From assembly GCA_964559175.1 (NCBI GenBank), contig CAZLGT010000012.1, positions 1 to 64,000 of the forward strand: a stretch of DNA of 64,000 nt. The letters are read 5' to 3'. Each line of letters opens with the position of its first letter. The first letter of the stretch is position 1. A model generated the notes under the pieces. The model did no database searches and was not told where the DNA came from. It saw only the letters and a list, made by a program, of their open reading frames with translations. Made by a program: the position numbers and the translations under genes. Origin of the DNA: Mariniphaga sp964559175. GTDB taxonomy: Bacteria > Bacteroidota > Bacteroidia > Bacteroidales > Prolixibacteraceae. Below are positions 43,199 to 52,049 of this stretch, in pieces.

Positions 43199-44014
43199 AT
43201 GTCGGTACAAAGCGAAATAAAAAAAGTGACCACCCACCGGTTATCGGAAATGAAACTGAGGGATGAAAAAATTGCCATGTTAACTGCATACGATTTCAGC
43301 ATGGCCAGTTTGGTTGACGAAGCAGGCATCGATGTGGTGCTGGTGGGAGACTCTGCATCCAACGTAATGGCAGGACATGAAACCACCCTGCCCATTACCC
43401 TCGACCAGATGATTTATCATGGAGCTTCTGTGGTAAGGGCAGTAAAACGGGCGCTGGTTGTGGTTGATTTACCTTTTGGTACTTATCAGGGAAATTCGCG
43501 TGAAGCACTTAGTTCGGCCATTCGAATCATGAAAGAAACGGCTGCCGATGCTGTAAAGCTGGAAGGCGGCGCTGAAGTTATTGAATCGGTTAACCGAATT
43601 CTTTCGGCAGGTATCCCGGTAATGGGTCACCTTGGCCTGATGCCCCAGTCAATTCATAAATTTGGCACTTATTCTGTAAGGGCCAAAGAAGAAGCCGAAG
43701 CTGAAAAATTGCTGTCAGACGCCAAACTTCTGGAAGAAGCCGGCTGCTTTGCTTTGGTTCTGGAAAAAATTCCTGCAAAACTGGGGAAACAGGTGGCCGG
43801 AGAACTTAAAATTCCGGTAATAGGTATTGGCGCCGGATCGGGGGTTGACGGACAAGTATTGGTTATTCACGATATGCTGGGAATTACTCAACAGTTTTCA
43901 CCGCGGTTTCTGCGCCGTTACCACAACCTGGGAGCAGAAATAAAAGGAGCCGTAGGAAATTATATACAAGATGTGAAATCAAGGGATTTCCCCAACGAAA
44001 AAGAACAGTACTGA
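43199..44014 (+). CDS. panB: 3-methyl-2-oxobutanoate hydroxymethyltransferase
   Basis: Enzyme of 271 residues catalysing the first committed step of pantothenate (coenzyme A) synthesis: 2-oxoisovalerate plus methylenetetrahydrofolate gives ketopantoate. Signature segments are MLTAYDFSMASLVDEAGID, VLVGDSASNVMAGHETTLPI, VKLEGG and MGHLGLMPQS. Length and motifs are those of a complete PanB. panC and panD are not adjacent. It has its own promoter and may be co-transcribed with the pseudouridine synthase 39 bases downstream. Confidence 0.97.
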   Translation: MSVQSEIKKVTTHRLSEMKLRDEKIAMLTAYDFSMASLVDEAGIDVVLVGDSASNVMAGHETTLPITLDQMIYHGASVVRAVKRALVVVDLPFGTYQGNSREALSSAIRIMKETAADAVKLEGGAEVIESVNRILSAGIPVMGHLGLMPQSIHKFGTYSVRAKEEAEAEKLLSDAKLLEEAGCFALVLEKIPAKLGKQVAGELKIPVIGIGAGSGVDGQVLVIHDMLGITQQFSPRFLRRYHNLGAEIKGAVGNYIQDVKSRDFPNEKEQY

Positions 44015-44017
44015 AAC

Positions 44018-44043
44018 AGTTGAAAGTTGAAAGTTAAAAGTTA
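44018..44043 (+). repeat. Short degenerate tandem repeat between panB and the rlu gene
   Basis: GTTGAAA-GTTGAAA-GTTAAAA-GTTA-like units of about seven bases follow the panB stop. The in-frame TTG lies inside them, which is why the downstream GTG at 44054 is taken as the start of the next gene. Confidence 0.5.
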
Positions 44044-44053
44044 CGGGTTAAAA

Positions 44054-44764
44054 GTGGAAATACTTTACGAAGACAACCATATTATTGCTGTTAACAAAGC
44101 CTGCGGAGAGCTTGTGCAGTCGGACATTACCGACGAGCGTACGCTTGTTGACGAGGTAAAAGATTATCTGAAGGTGAAATACAACAAACCGGGTAATGTT
44201 TTTGTAGGTCTTCCCCACCGCCTCGATCGCCCCACCAGCGGCATTGTACTGTTGGCTAAAACCGGCAAAGCACTGGAGCGACTTAACCTGATGTTTTCGA
44301 CCAGAAACCAGATAAACAAAACATATTGGGCAGTGGTTAACAAACGGCCACCAAAACACTCCGACACACTGGAACACTATCTGAAAAAAAAACAGGATAA
44401 GAATAAGAGTTATGCATATCCCCAACCGGTTCCCGACGGAAAATATGCACGGCTTACATACCGGCATGTTGCCAGTCTGGAAAGGTATCATCTGCTGGAA
44501 ATCGATTTGTTTACCGGAAGGCATCATCAAATCAGGGTACAACTGGGAACATTGAATCTGCGCATCAAAGGCGACCTGAAATACGGTTTTCCGCGGCCAA
44601 ACAAGAACAAAGGAATTCATTTACATGCGCGGAAACTGGAGTTTATTCATCCGGTAAAAAAATCACCGGTAACCATTGTGGCCGAACCCCCCAGCGATAA
44701 AGTGTGGAATGAGTTTGTAAAACTTTTTCGCAATAACCAGTTCAGTCCAGTGATTCCGGTTTAA
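44054..44764 (+). CDS. RluA-family RNA pseudouridine synthase
   Basis: Enzyme of about 236 residues that converts specific uridines in rRNA or tRNA to pseudouridine. The catalytic Asp lies in PHRLDRPTSGIVLLAKT, followed by the TYWAVV and GRHHQIRVQL motifs. No S4 domain precedes the catalytic core. The GTG at 44054 (first residues read EILYEDNHIIAVNK) is preferred because the family starts here and the upstream stretch is a short repeat. Its last 23 bases overlap the end of cdd on the other strand. Which uridine it modifies is unknown. Confidence 0.9.
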   Translation: MEILYEDNHIIAVNKACGELVQSDITDERTLVDEVKDYLKVKYNKPGNVFVGLPHRLDRPTSGIVLLAKTGKALERLNLMFSTRNQINKTYWAVVNKRPPKHSDTLEHYLKKKQDKNKSYAYPQPVPDGKYARLTYRHVASLERYHLLEIDLFTGRHHQIRVQLGTLNLRIKGDLKYGFPRPNKNKGIHLHARKLEFIHPVKKSPVTIVAEPPSDKVWNEFVKLFRNNQFSPVIPV

Positions 44765-45224
44765 ATGCAAAAGGAAGCAGGTTGTCAACTCCTTCAAATA
44801 CCTGAATTTTCTTTTTCCCGTCGAGGATAATCCGGATGGGCTGTTTAAATCTTGCCTCGGTTTCAACCATGGCCTGCCGGCACGAACCGCATGGTTTTAC
44901 CGGCCCTTCAACCAATCCATTGCTGTTGGAAGCAGTTACAGCAAGAGTTTTTATACCCGTTTGCGGGAAACGGGAATGTGCGCTGAACAAAGCGACTCTT
45001 TCGGCACAAAGTCCGGTAGGAAAGGCAGCATTTTCCTGGTTGTTCCCCGTTACTATTTCACCATTATTCAGTAAAAGAGCCGCTCCAACATAAAATTTTG
45101 AATAAGGTGCATAAGCCCGCTGCACCGCCTCACGGGCAGCAAGTACAAGCTTCTGGTCGGCCCTGGGCAGGTCCAGAATTGTAGCGTATTCATATACGAA
45201 AATCCGTAATTCTTTCGTTCGCAT
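44742..45224 (-). CDS. cdd: Cytidine deaminase
   Basis: Enzyme of 160 residues that deaminates cytidine and deoxycytidine in pyrimidine salvage. Zinc ligands and catalytic Glu are in GLCAERVAL and PCGSCRQAM; APYSKFYVGAALL is the substrate-side segment. The length fits a homotetrameric type. The ATG at 45224 is chosen over upstream Mets because the -7 element at 45240-45247 lies just ahead of it. Convergent with, and overlapping, the rlu gene by 23 bases. Confidence 0.94.
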   Translation of the reverse strand: MRTKELRIFVYEYATILDLPRADQKLVLAAREAVQRAYAPYSKFYVGAALLLNNGEIVTGNNQENAAFPTGLCAERVALFSAHSRFPQTGIKTLAVTASNSNGLVEGPVKPCGSCRQAMVETEARFKQPIRIILDGKKKIQVFEGVDNLLPFAFKPESLD

Positions 45225-45239
45225 ATCAGTGAATTTGTT

Positions 45240-45247
45240 CAAAAGTA
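45240..45247 (-). promoter_or_regulatory. Bacteroidota -7 element of cdd
   Basis: TACTTTTG on the minus strand, 15 bases upstream of the cdd ATG; exact TAnnTTTG match. The implied leader is very short. Confidence 0.5.
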
Positions 45248-45396
45248 CAATTTTATCGAAATAATGGACGAAAAAGACAAAACAAAAGCAACCAAACAAC
45301 GATATTCACGGAACTATGTTTATAAAATCACGGCTTTACATGTGGTTTAATTGAACCAAGCAGTTATTTTCGTCATTTAAACAGAAAACGTTGGCA

Positions 45397-46338
45397 ATGA
45401 AGTATGGTTTTGTGATAATTCTTTATTTTTCTCTTGTAAGTTCATTACAGGCACAATACACCCGTGAAGAATACATTCGGAAATACCAGTTGCTTGCCAT
45501 AGAAGAGATGGGCCGTAGCGGCATTCCTGCCAGCATTAAAATGGGACAGGCCATTCTTGAATCGGGAAATGGCAACAGCCAGCTATCCCGAAACTCCAAT
45601 AACCACTTCGGAATCAAATGTAAAAGTAACTGGAAGGGTGGTCGCGTATATCATGACGACGACGAGAAAAACGAGTGTTTCCGTGCCTATAAATCGGTGG
45701 AAGAGTCGTTTTTAGACCATTCCAACTTTTTAATGGGAAACCCTCGGTATGCCTTTCTGTTTCAACTTGCGCCCGACGACTACAAAGGCTGGGCAAAAGG
45801 ATTAAAAGAGGCAGGTTATGCCACTGCACGGCATTACGACAGAACCCTGATAAAGATTATTGAAGACCATAATCTTTACAACCTCGACTACAAGCAGGCC
45901 CTAAGACCACTGGCTGCCTATGAAGGAAGACAACAGGTCAATCAGGGGATGAGCGATCGGATTACCATCAATCCCTTCAACAGCAGAAAAGTATTTAAGC
46001 TCAATAACCTGGACGCAGTTTCTGCCCGTGAGGGTGACACTTACGAAATTTTGGCACAGGCAATGGGCATGGAAGCCTGGGAACTTTACAAATACAACGA
46101 TCATGCAGAAGGATACAGGCCGCAACCCAACGAGGTGGTTTACATTGAAGCCAAACACCGCCGCCCGGCCCGAAATCATGAATACCATACGGCATCGGAA
46201 GGCGAAACCATGCATTTTATTTCGCAAATGTATGGAATAAAACTGAGGCCGCTGTACCGTCGAAACCGCATGAGCTCGGGAGAACATCCCCATGCTGGTG
46301 ATGTTGTGTACCTGCGAAGCAGAAAACCCTCTAATTAA
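45397..46338 (+). CDS. Exported peptidoglycan hydrolase: GH73 glucosaminidase with two LysM domains
   Basis: Protein of 313 residues with a signal peptide (SSLQAQYT). The GH73 glucosaminidase domain (about 22-170) has the predicted catalytic E55 in GQAILESGNGNSQLS and continues HFGIKCKSNWKGG and SFLDHSNFL. Two LysM peptidoglycan-binding domains follow, about 205-250 (GDTYEILAQAMG) and 260-310 (GETMHFISQMYG). It should cut glycan strands during growth or division. The ATG at 45397 precedes the signal peptide; a TTG six bases earlier is less likely. Its end overlaps the convergent gene by 8 bases. Confidence 0.93.
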   Translation: MKYGFVIILYFSLVSSLQAQYTREEYIRKYQLLAIEEMGRSGIPASIKMGQAILESGNGNSQLSRNSNNHFGIKCKSNWKGGRVYHDDDEKNECFRAYKSVEESFLDHSNFLMGNPRYAFLFQLAPDDYKGWAKGLKEAGYATARHYDRTLIKIIEDHNLYNLDYKQALRPLAAYEGRQQVNQGMSDRITINPFNSRKVFKLNNLDAVSAREGDTYEILAQAMGMEAWELYKYNDHAEGYRPQPNEVVYIEAKHRRPARNHEYHTASEGETMHFISQMYGIKLRPLYRRNRMSSGEHPHAGDVVYLRSRKPSN

Positions 46339-46699
46339 GTTCCTGTCGCGAAAACCTGAAGAAAAAATAGCGTAACAGCACCCGGTCGGCAAAAAGCACA
46401 AAAAGCCCCAGAACATTAAGGCCGGCAATCCAGGGCAGGTTTTTCAACAGAAAATTCTGCCATTCCTGCCAATCTGCGCCAAGCCAGATAAAAGCCATGG
46501 CAACCGAAACAGCCAAAACCCCCACAACCGTTCCAAGGTACACCAGAAATTCTTTAATGTACTGCTCCCATGCAAACCGCCTGCTCACTTTTGCTGTAAC
46601 TTTATCAGCAAAATTATCAGGCAGCGAAAATTCCGGCGAACTTTTCAGCGCCTCTTCCAGCCAGTTTTCCACCAAAATATTCTTTTCATCCTTCTGCAT
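46331..46699 (-). CDS. Membrane protein coupled to an ECF sigma factor, putative anti-sigma factor
   Basis: Protein of about 122 residues. The N-terminal cytoplasmic part is charged and helical (NWLEEALKSSPEFSLPDNFADKVTAKV), and two hydrophobic helices lie at about 53-75 and 87-110. The ATG at 46699 overlaps the sigma factor stop by 14 bases, so the two are translationally coupled, as is typical for a sigma/anti-sigma pair. No zinc-binding ZAS motif is seen. The anti-sigma role rests on position and topology. Confidence 0.65.
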   Translation of the reverse strand: MQKDEKNILVENWLEEALKSSPEFSLPDNFADKVTAKVSRRFAWEQYIKEFLVYLGTVVGVLAVSVAMAFIWLGADWQEWQNFLLKNLPWIAGLNVLGLFVLFADRVLLRYFFFRFSRQELN

Positions 46700-47279
46700 A
46701 ACATGCAAATATATTTGTTTTCTCCAATTCAATAACCAGCTCCAGTTTATCTTTCAATAGCTTTCTTGCCCGCGAAAGATAACTTTTAATCGTCCCCTCC
46801 GGCATTCCGGTAATTTCTTCCACCTCTTTGTATGAAAATTCTTCCAAATGAAACAAGGTTAGCACAGTACGGTACTGCACAGGCAGCTTTTCAATCATCT
46901 GAAGCAAAATCGCTTTTGCCTCCTCTTTTTCCACCGTTTTCTGCACCAGCAAGTCATCCGTTTTTCCCAGGTCAAGTCTGGCATCCTCATCCACCAGCAC
47001 TTCATGTTTTCGTCCGCGGCCCCTTATGTGCGTAACACTTGTATTGTAGGCAATGGTTGCAATCCAGGTCGAAAGCCGCGATTCGCCTCTGAAATTTCTT
47101 ATTTTTCGGAACACCTTCAGAAAAACATCCTGGCAAATATCTTCCACATCTTCCTGTTGTTTCACCACCCGCCCAACGATGTGCAAAACCAGCCGCTGGT
47201 GGTTCGCCACCAGGTAACGGAACGCATTTTCGTTTCCGGCTATTATTTGTTGTACCAGCTCTGCATCGCTCATATTCAC
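46686..47279 (-). CDS. ECF-type RNA polymerase sigma factor
   Basis: Sigma-70 family factor of 197 residues with regions 2 and 4 only. Region 2 includes RVVKQQEDVEDICQDVFLKVF and STWIATIAYN; region 4 ends with FSYKEVEEITGMPEGTIKSYLSRARKLLK, the -35-binding helix-turn-helix. It would direct RNA polymerase to a small regulon in response to a cell-envelope or other external signal, held by the coupled membrane protein. Translation could also start two codons in. Confidence 0.93.
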   Translation of the reverse strand: MNMSDAELVQQIIAGNENAFRYLVANHQRLVLHIVGRVVKQQEDVEDICQDVFLKVFRKIRNFRGESRLSTWIATIAYNTSVTHIRGRGRKHEVLVDEDARLDLGKTDDLLVQKTVEKEEAKAILLQMIEKLPVQYRTVLTLFHLEEFSYKEVEEITGMPEGTIKSYLSRARKLLKDKLELVIELEKTNIFACYAEG

Positions 47280-47573
47280 TCAATCAGACTCCAACCCAAT
47301 AAAAAAGTTGCAGTTTCTTCCAATTATTTTTTGGCAGGCAGCCGGGCTCTTCGCTTTAGCCGTCTTGCAGGTCACAGTTCCGCCAACGGCTTTCAGCGGG
47401 CTTCCTCTGGTCGCCGCTTCCAGCCGGGCCGTCACTGCAACCTGCTTCGCCGGGCTGCCGCTTCAATCCCTGCCTGAACAAGGCCGGTGCAAAAAAATAT
47501 TCATCTGCCTGCAACATTTCCCTCCCACGTTGAGTCAAACGGTCAGAATGTTAAATTTTAAAAACAAATAATT
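47280..47573. other. Intergenic region with a GC-rich patch
   Basis: Lies between divergent genes. Roughly 47335-47480 is clearly richer in G+C than its flanks, with repeated CCGGGC, GCTTC and CCGCC words, and has no convincing coding potential on either strand. It looks like an extragenic repeat element; its relatives would have to be found elsewhere in the genome. Confidence 0.35.
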
Positions 47574-47933
47574 ATGGTAACAGATGTTTTAATTCCGGCC
47601 GTCGTGTTTTTTGGGTTATACCACATGATGAAACTAATGGCAGAATACCTGCTGAAAAGGAAAATCATTAAAGCCGGCCACATCGACAAGGCAGGTATTT
47701 TAGAGCCGCCAAAACAGACCGAAGAAATTAACCGGTATCCTTCATTAAAATGGGGACTGGTCGCACTCACCACAGGACTTGGATTCATCCTCATCGAGGT
47801 ACTACGCCAGGTGAACCCAACAATGATAGATTACCGAAATGCGGTTTTACCCATTGGTATTTTACTGGTATTCATCTCATTAGGGTTTCTAATCTACTTT
47901 TTTATTATGAACCGGAAAAACCTGAAAAATTAA
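47574..47933 (+). CDS. Small membrane protein, DUF6249-like
   Basis: Protein of 119 residues with three hydrophobic helices: residues 3-21, about 58-78 and about 90-112. The cytoplasmic loop between the first two is charged (LLKRKIIKAGHIDKAGILEPP). It resembles small DUF6249-type proteins that often sit next to ECF sigma factors in Bacteroidota. Here it is divergent from such a sigma gene and might be one of its targets; that is inference. Confidence 0.7.
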   Translation: MVTDVLIPAVVFFGLYHMMKLMAEYLLKRKIIKAGHIDKAGILEPPKQTEEINRYPSLKWGLVALTTGLGFILIEVLRQVNPTMIDYRNAVLPIGILLVFISLGFLIYFFIMNRKNLKN

Positions 47934-48177
47934 AACTGCCGGTTCCAACAAATTAGCTTATGACGTAACAACCGGATTTACTGTCGGGGCAATTTCGGGG
48001 CGTAATTGCAGGTATTTTGTAAAACGACTGGTATTTTAATTGCCGGTGGGAGCAGATACCGGATTAACTCCTGACGTTGCCTTTTGTAATTTCTCTCAAA
48101 ACGAACAGCGACAATGAAAATCAGCTTTTCAAAACACGAAAGCAGGCAAAAAAGCCGTTATTATAAAAAATGGCAAA

Positions 48178-48852
48178 ATGAAAGGCAGAAAAAAAGGAAT
48201 GCAATTTCTACATGTTTTGAAAAATATCCTCTATTCAGTTTTGGCAGCCTTTTTCTTCTATTTGTTTTTTGCCTTTCTTTTTTCTTTTCTCCCCACTCAT
48301 CCTGCCCGGCAGGAGTGTTCTCCAAACTTTGAAATTTTCATCGCCAGCAACGGGGTTCATCTCGACATTATCATTCCGGTTGAAAACATCGAACCTCAGT
48401 TTTTACAAAAACTCAGTCCACTGCCCAATACCCGATACATTGCTTTTGGCTGGGGCGATAAAAATTTCTACATCAATACTCCCGAGTGGTCCGACCTTAC
48501 CTTACCTGTAGCTTTTAAGGCCGCATTGCTAAAAAGCGAAACAGCAATGCATGTAACTTACCTACCCCGGCGTTTTCCTTCATGGGCGGAAATTCAATTG
48601 TGCAACGAGCAACTTGTTAAGCTTAACAGATACATTTCCAATTCTTTTCAACAGAATAAAAACGGCCATTTTATCCGAATGGACTTTGAAGGGTATAATC
48701 AGTACGATGTTTTTTATGATGCCAATGGAAGTTTCTCACTTTTTAAAACATGCAATGTTTGGGTAAATAATGCATTGAAAGAAACAGAAGTGAAAACCTC
48801 GGTGTGGTCACCCTTCGATTTTGGGGTGCTGTTTCATATCCCAAAAGAATGA
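48178..48852 (+). CDS. DUF2459 (TIGR02117-like) membrane-anchored protein
   Basis: Protein of 224 residues with one N-terminal membrane helix (about 17-40) and an extracytoplasmic domain. The family pattern is visible: SNGVHLDIIIPV, IAFGWGDKNFYINTPEW and KTCNVWVNNAL, with conserved His, Asp and a late Cys that suggest a papain-like fold. Function is unknown. Translation may begin at the ATG 21 bases further in. It precedes the ppx gene by 73 bases in the same direction. Confidence 0.8.
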   Translation: MKGRKKGMQFLHVLKNILYSVLAAFFFYLFFAFLFSFLPTHPARQECSPNFEIFIASNGVHLDIIIPVENIEPQFLQKLSPLPNTRYIAFGWGDKNFYINTPEWSDLTLPVAFKAALLKSETAMHVTYLPRRFPSWAEIQLCNEQLVKLNRYISNSFQQNKNGHFIRMDFEGYNQYDVFYDANGSFSLFKTCNVWVNNALKETEVKTSVWSPFDFGVLFHIPKE

Positions 48853-48925
48853 AAATTTTGTTGCAACTATTGTTGATTTTTTTGATTCTTTCCATTAACT
48901 TGCTTACAATTGATATCCGGTTCGT

Positions 48926-49861
48926 ATGAAAGTGGCAGTGATAGATTTGGGAACCAACACCTGCAATTTGCTGATAGCAAATATTGCCCAACAGGGTTTT
49001 GAGATTATACACCAAAGCAAACAACTGGTAAAATTGGGCGATGATGATATTAAAAACGACCAGATTAGCCAGCCAGCTACCGAAAGGGTAATTGCCGCTT
49101 TTTGTGAACAACAAAAAATCATTAACCGTTACCGGATTAAAAAGGTGAGGGTATTAGCCACTTCAGCCATCCGGTCGGCAGACAATAAAATTCCTTTTCT
49201 GGAAACCATCAGTAGTCAATCGGGCTGGATTGTAAAAATAGTGTCGGGAGATGAGGAAGCCGATTTGATTTTCAAAGGGGTTTTGCTTGCCCTGGGAGAA
49301 ATTGAAAATCCTTCCGTTATACTGGACATTGGCGGTGGAAGCAACGAGCTCATTCTGGCTCATAAAAAGGAGATGCTTTGGAAAGAAAGCCAGCCTGCCG
49401 GTATGGCGCGGGTGATTTCCCAATATGCCTTGTCGGACCCACTGAAGGCAGACGAACTGCAAATTCTCCACAACTTTTTTGAAGCCAGGCACGGTGCTGC
49501 ATTCGTCCAGTGCAAAGAAAAAGCCATTAAAACACTGGTCGGTTGTTCAGGTGCTTTTGATACCCTCGCCGACATCATCGATCAGGTAAACCCGGGCGAG
49601 AAGCAACGGCGGCACCAGGAAATCCAACTGAACAAATTTTTCGATGTATATCATACACTGCTTGAATCGACCCGTGAACAACGACTAAACATGAAGGGAA
49701 TGGACATGGTACGTGTCGATCTGATTGTGCCAGCCATGATTTTTATCGGACAATTGATTAAAGAAGCCGGCATTTCAAAAATTGTCCAAACCGATTATGC
49801 CTTGCGCGAAGGGGTTTTATACGAACTTATGGAAAGCGAGCAAGATGCAAGTTTAACGTAA
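48926..49861 (+). CDS. Ppx/GppA-family phosphatase
   Basis: Protein of 311 residues of the actin-like ATPase superfamily. The two phosphate-binding motifs are IDLGTNTCNLLIANI near the start and LDIGGGSNELIL near residue 135. It should hydrolyse polyphosphate or pppGpp; the two activities cannot be separated from sequence. It is the short form without a C-terminal HD domain, the form commonly found in Bacteroidota. Confidence 0.92.
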   Translation: MKVAVIDLGTNTCNLLIANIAQQGFEIIHQSKQLVKLGDDDIKNDQISQPATERVIAAFCEQQKIINRYRIKKVRVLATSAIRSADNKIPFLETISSQSGWIVKIVSGDEEADLIFKGVLLALGEIENPSVILDIGGGSNELILAHKKEMLWKESQPAGMARVISQYALSDPLKADELQILHNFFEARHGAAFVQCKEKAIKTLVGCSGAFDTLADIIDQVNPGEKQRRHQEIQLNKFFDVYHTLLESTREQRLNMKGMDMVRVDLIVPAMIFIGQLIKEAGISKIVQTDYALREGVLYELMESEQDASLT

Positions 49862-49926
49862 ACCGATGAATTTAAATGAACCCGCAACCTATTTCTGAGT
49901 GAGCCACAACCGGAAACAAATTCTGA

Positions 49927-50796
49927 TTATACGTATGCCATCCGAATAAAACTGTCGGCAATTAAAAACAACATCATAAACAAATAGAGAAAATTTAGCT
50001 TGTAGAAAGCGGGCAAAACCCTAAAATCTTTTTTTAAAAAAACAGCCCGGCTTAAAGTTATCAGCAAATAAAAAATATAAGCAAGCAGCAAGCCAAATAA
50101 AACCCGGCTTGTGAAAACAAAAAAGAGCACCAGCAGAGCCGAAGCCACCGTAGTAATTATCCATACAAAGGTGATGTGTTTGATCTGAATCTCTGTAAAA
50201 ATATCGGTTAGGCTCGGAAATCCTGCCAGCTTATACTGGTCACCAAACAGTAACAAAAGCAGCCAGAAATGCGGAATCTGACCGATAAAAAAGAAAGTCG
50301 CCACAATTAAAATGGGTTCAGCCAGTATATTTCCTCCGGCAGCAGCCCATCCGATTATGGGTGGAAGGGCACCTACCAGCGACCCCGGTATAACTGCAAA
50401 TGCCGTTACTTTTTTCAGCGGGGTATAAATCAAGTTATACGAGAATAAAGTGGCCCAACTCATTACCAGGGCAATCAGGGGGTTGGAAAATACCAGCACA
50501 AGCGAACCCGCAACAGCATAACCTGCTGCAGTCAGCAATCCCCGAGCGGGTGATATTTTCCCTGAAGGAATCGGGCGTTTTTGGGTTCGGGGCATCAAGG
50601 CGTCGGTGTGTCGTTCCTGCCAGTGGTTCAGGGCTCCCGAGCCGCACGACATGAGAAAAACGCCCAGTGCCATTTGAGCCGCCTGCATGTTTAATTCGCC
50701 GGCATAAAGCACAAAACCGGCAATGGCTGACAAAGCTACAGGCAAAGAAATACGGACTTTACCCAGCTCCAAAATAATTTTCAAAAACTGTTTCAA
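49927..50796 (-). CDS. ctaB: Protoheme IX farnesyltransferase
   Basis: UbiA-family membrane prenyltransferase of 289 residues that converts heme B to heme O for terminal oxidases. The Mg-diphosphate motif is NHWQERHTDALMPRTQKRP, with a second site near SLTDIF. About eight to nine hydrophobic helices. It is the last gene of the oxidase cluster, 6 bases after coxB. Confidence 0.95.
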   Translation of the reverse strand: MKQFLKIILELGKVRISLPVALSAIAGFVLYAGELNMQAAQMALGVFLMSCGSGALNHWQERHTDALMPRTQKRPIPSGKISPARGLLTAAGYAVAGSLVLVFSNPLIALVMSWATLFSYNLIYTPLKKVTAFAVIPGSLVGALPPIIGWAAAGGNILAEPILIVATFFFIGQIPHFWLLLLLFGDQYKLAGFPSLTDIFTEIQIKHITFVWIITTVASALLVLFFVFTSRVLFGLLLAYIFYLLITLSRAVFLKKDFRVLPAFYKLNFLYLFMMLFLIADSFIRMAYV

Positions 50797-50802
50797 AAGG
50801 CT

Positions 50803-51747
50803 TTAATTGAGCGTTTTGAGGTATTCAATAATGTAATCCACATCCTCATCGGTTAACTGCCCTTCATACGAAAGCATCAGTCCCCGGCTGTACCCGTCCA
50901 CAATGTCGGCATTGGGGTCAAAAATAGATTTCCGTATGTAATCTTCGTCAACCACCACCTCCCGCTTGTCGCGACCGGTGGTAACCGTATGGGTGGCACC
51001 CCAAATTCCCTGAAAAGAAGGCCCCACCAGCCTGGTTCCATCCAGCGAATGGCAGGCAAAGCAGCCAATATTCTTCATAATGCGCCGGCCAGTTGCCGTA
51101 GGTGATTCGATGTCAACAGCAGCCACCAGGGTGGTATCCGTCATCCACGATTGAAACGCACTGTCTTCCATCACTTTCACATAAGAATACATGTATGAAT
51201 GTTGCAACCCGCAGTACTCGGCACAATACAACTCAAATAACCCTTCTTTTTGCGGTTCAAACCACATAAAATTATCGGCTTTTCCGGGAACCATATCCTG
51301 TTTTACCCTGAATGCCGGAATGTACAAACTGTGTAATACATCCATTGCCACAAGGTTCAGTTTAACCGGCTTGTCGATGGGCAGATAAAGTGTGTCGGTT
51401 CTTTTACCGTTTTCATATTCAAACATAAAATTCCACATACGACCATAAACCGTAACTTCCATGGCATCATCAGGCGCCTTTGTCATGGGTTTCCAACCTG
51501 CCCATCCGTAATAAAACATAAGCATGGTAATTAAAAACGGGATGACCGTCCAGACAATTTCCAGTTTTGTACTTCCTTCAATCTGGGTGGGTACCGGATT
51601 CCTTTTTCTGTTGTATTTATAAATGAATACCAGCATTAAAATAGTTAATGCAATCAGAAAAAAGAATGAAATCCCCAGGATAACAAGAAACGCTGAATCT
51701 ACTCCTTCCACAAAATTGGACGCCTGTGTTATTTCCGAACTATACAT
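50803..51747 (-). CDS. coxB: Cytochrome c oxidase subunit II with fused cytochrome c domain
   Basis: Subunit of 314 residues of a caa3-type oxidase. Two membrane helices (about 18-42 and 64-82) are followed by the CuA domain: H139, C175, C179, H183 and M186 are the ligands (CAEYCGLQHSYM). A C-terminal class I cytochrome c domain has the heme motif CFACH (229-233) and a late Met in GLMLSYEGQL. Electrons thus enter through covalently attached heme c. No cleavable lipoprotein signal is seen. Confidence 0.96.
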   Translation of the reverse strand: MYSSEITQASNFVEGVDSAFLVILGISFFFLIALTILMLVFIYKYNRKRNPVPTQIEGSTKLEIVWTVIPFLITMLMFYYGWAGWKPMTKAPDDAMEVTVYGRMWNFMFEYENGKRTDTLYLPIDKPVKLNLVAMDVLHSLYIPAFRVKQDMVPGKADNFMWFEPQKEGLFELYCAEYCGLQHSYMYSYVKVMEDSAFQSWMTDTTLVAAVDIESPTATGRRIMKNIGCFACHSLDGTRLVGPSFQGIWGATHTVTTGRDKREVVVDEDYIRKSIFDPNADIVDGYSRGLMLSYEGQLTDEDVDYIIEYLKTLN

Positions 51748-51753
51748 GGTAAT

Positions 51754-52038
51754 TTATCTGAATAAATAGTCTAAAAAAGTAACGATGATGGTAACAACAA
51801 AAATGGCAAAAACAAAAAGCACCATAGTAACAATGAATGGTTTGTCGTATTTCAGGTGCATAAAATATTTAAGCACAAAATAAGATTTCACCGAAGCAAA
51901 TACCAGTGCGCCGGCCACAGAAAGACTTCCCAGTTCAATTTCAGTAATGGCTATCGAAAGAAATGTCAAGGCTAGCAGTCCAATCAACACCAGAACATAA
52001 ACCCGGTATGGCACAATATGATGTTTTTCATTTTCCAT
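51754..52038 (-). CDS. Cytochrome c oxidase subunit IV (small subunit)
   Basis: Protein of 94 residues with three hydrophobic segments: YVLVLIGLLALTFLSIAI, a second around AGALVFASVKSYFVLKYFMH, and VLFVFAIFVVTIIVTFL. This matches prokaryotic COX4-type small subunits. It sits between coxC and coxB, 6 bases from coxB. Confidence 0.88.
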   Translation of the reverse strand: MENEKHHIVPYRVYVLVLIGLLALTFLSIAITEIELGSLSVAGALVFASVKSYFVLKYFMHLKYDKPFIVTMVLFVFAIFVVTIIVTFLDYLFR

Positions 52039-52049
52039 GGTAATTGATT

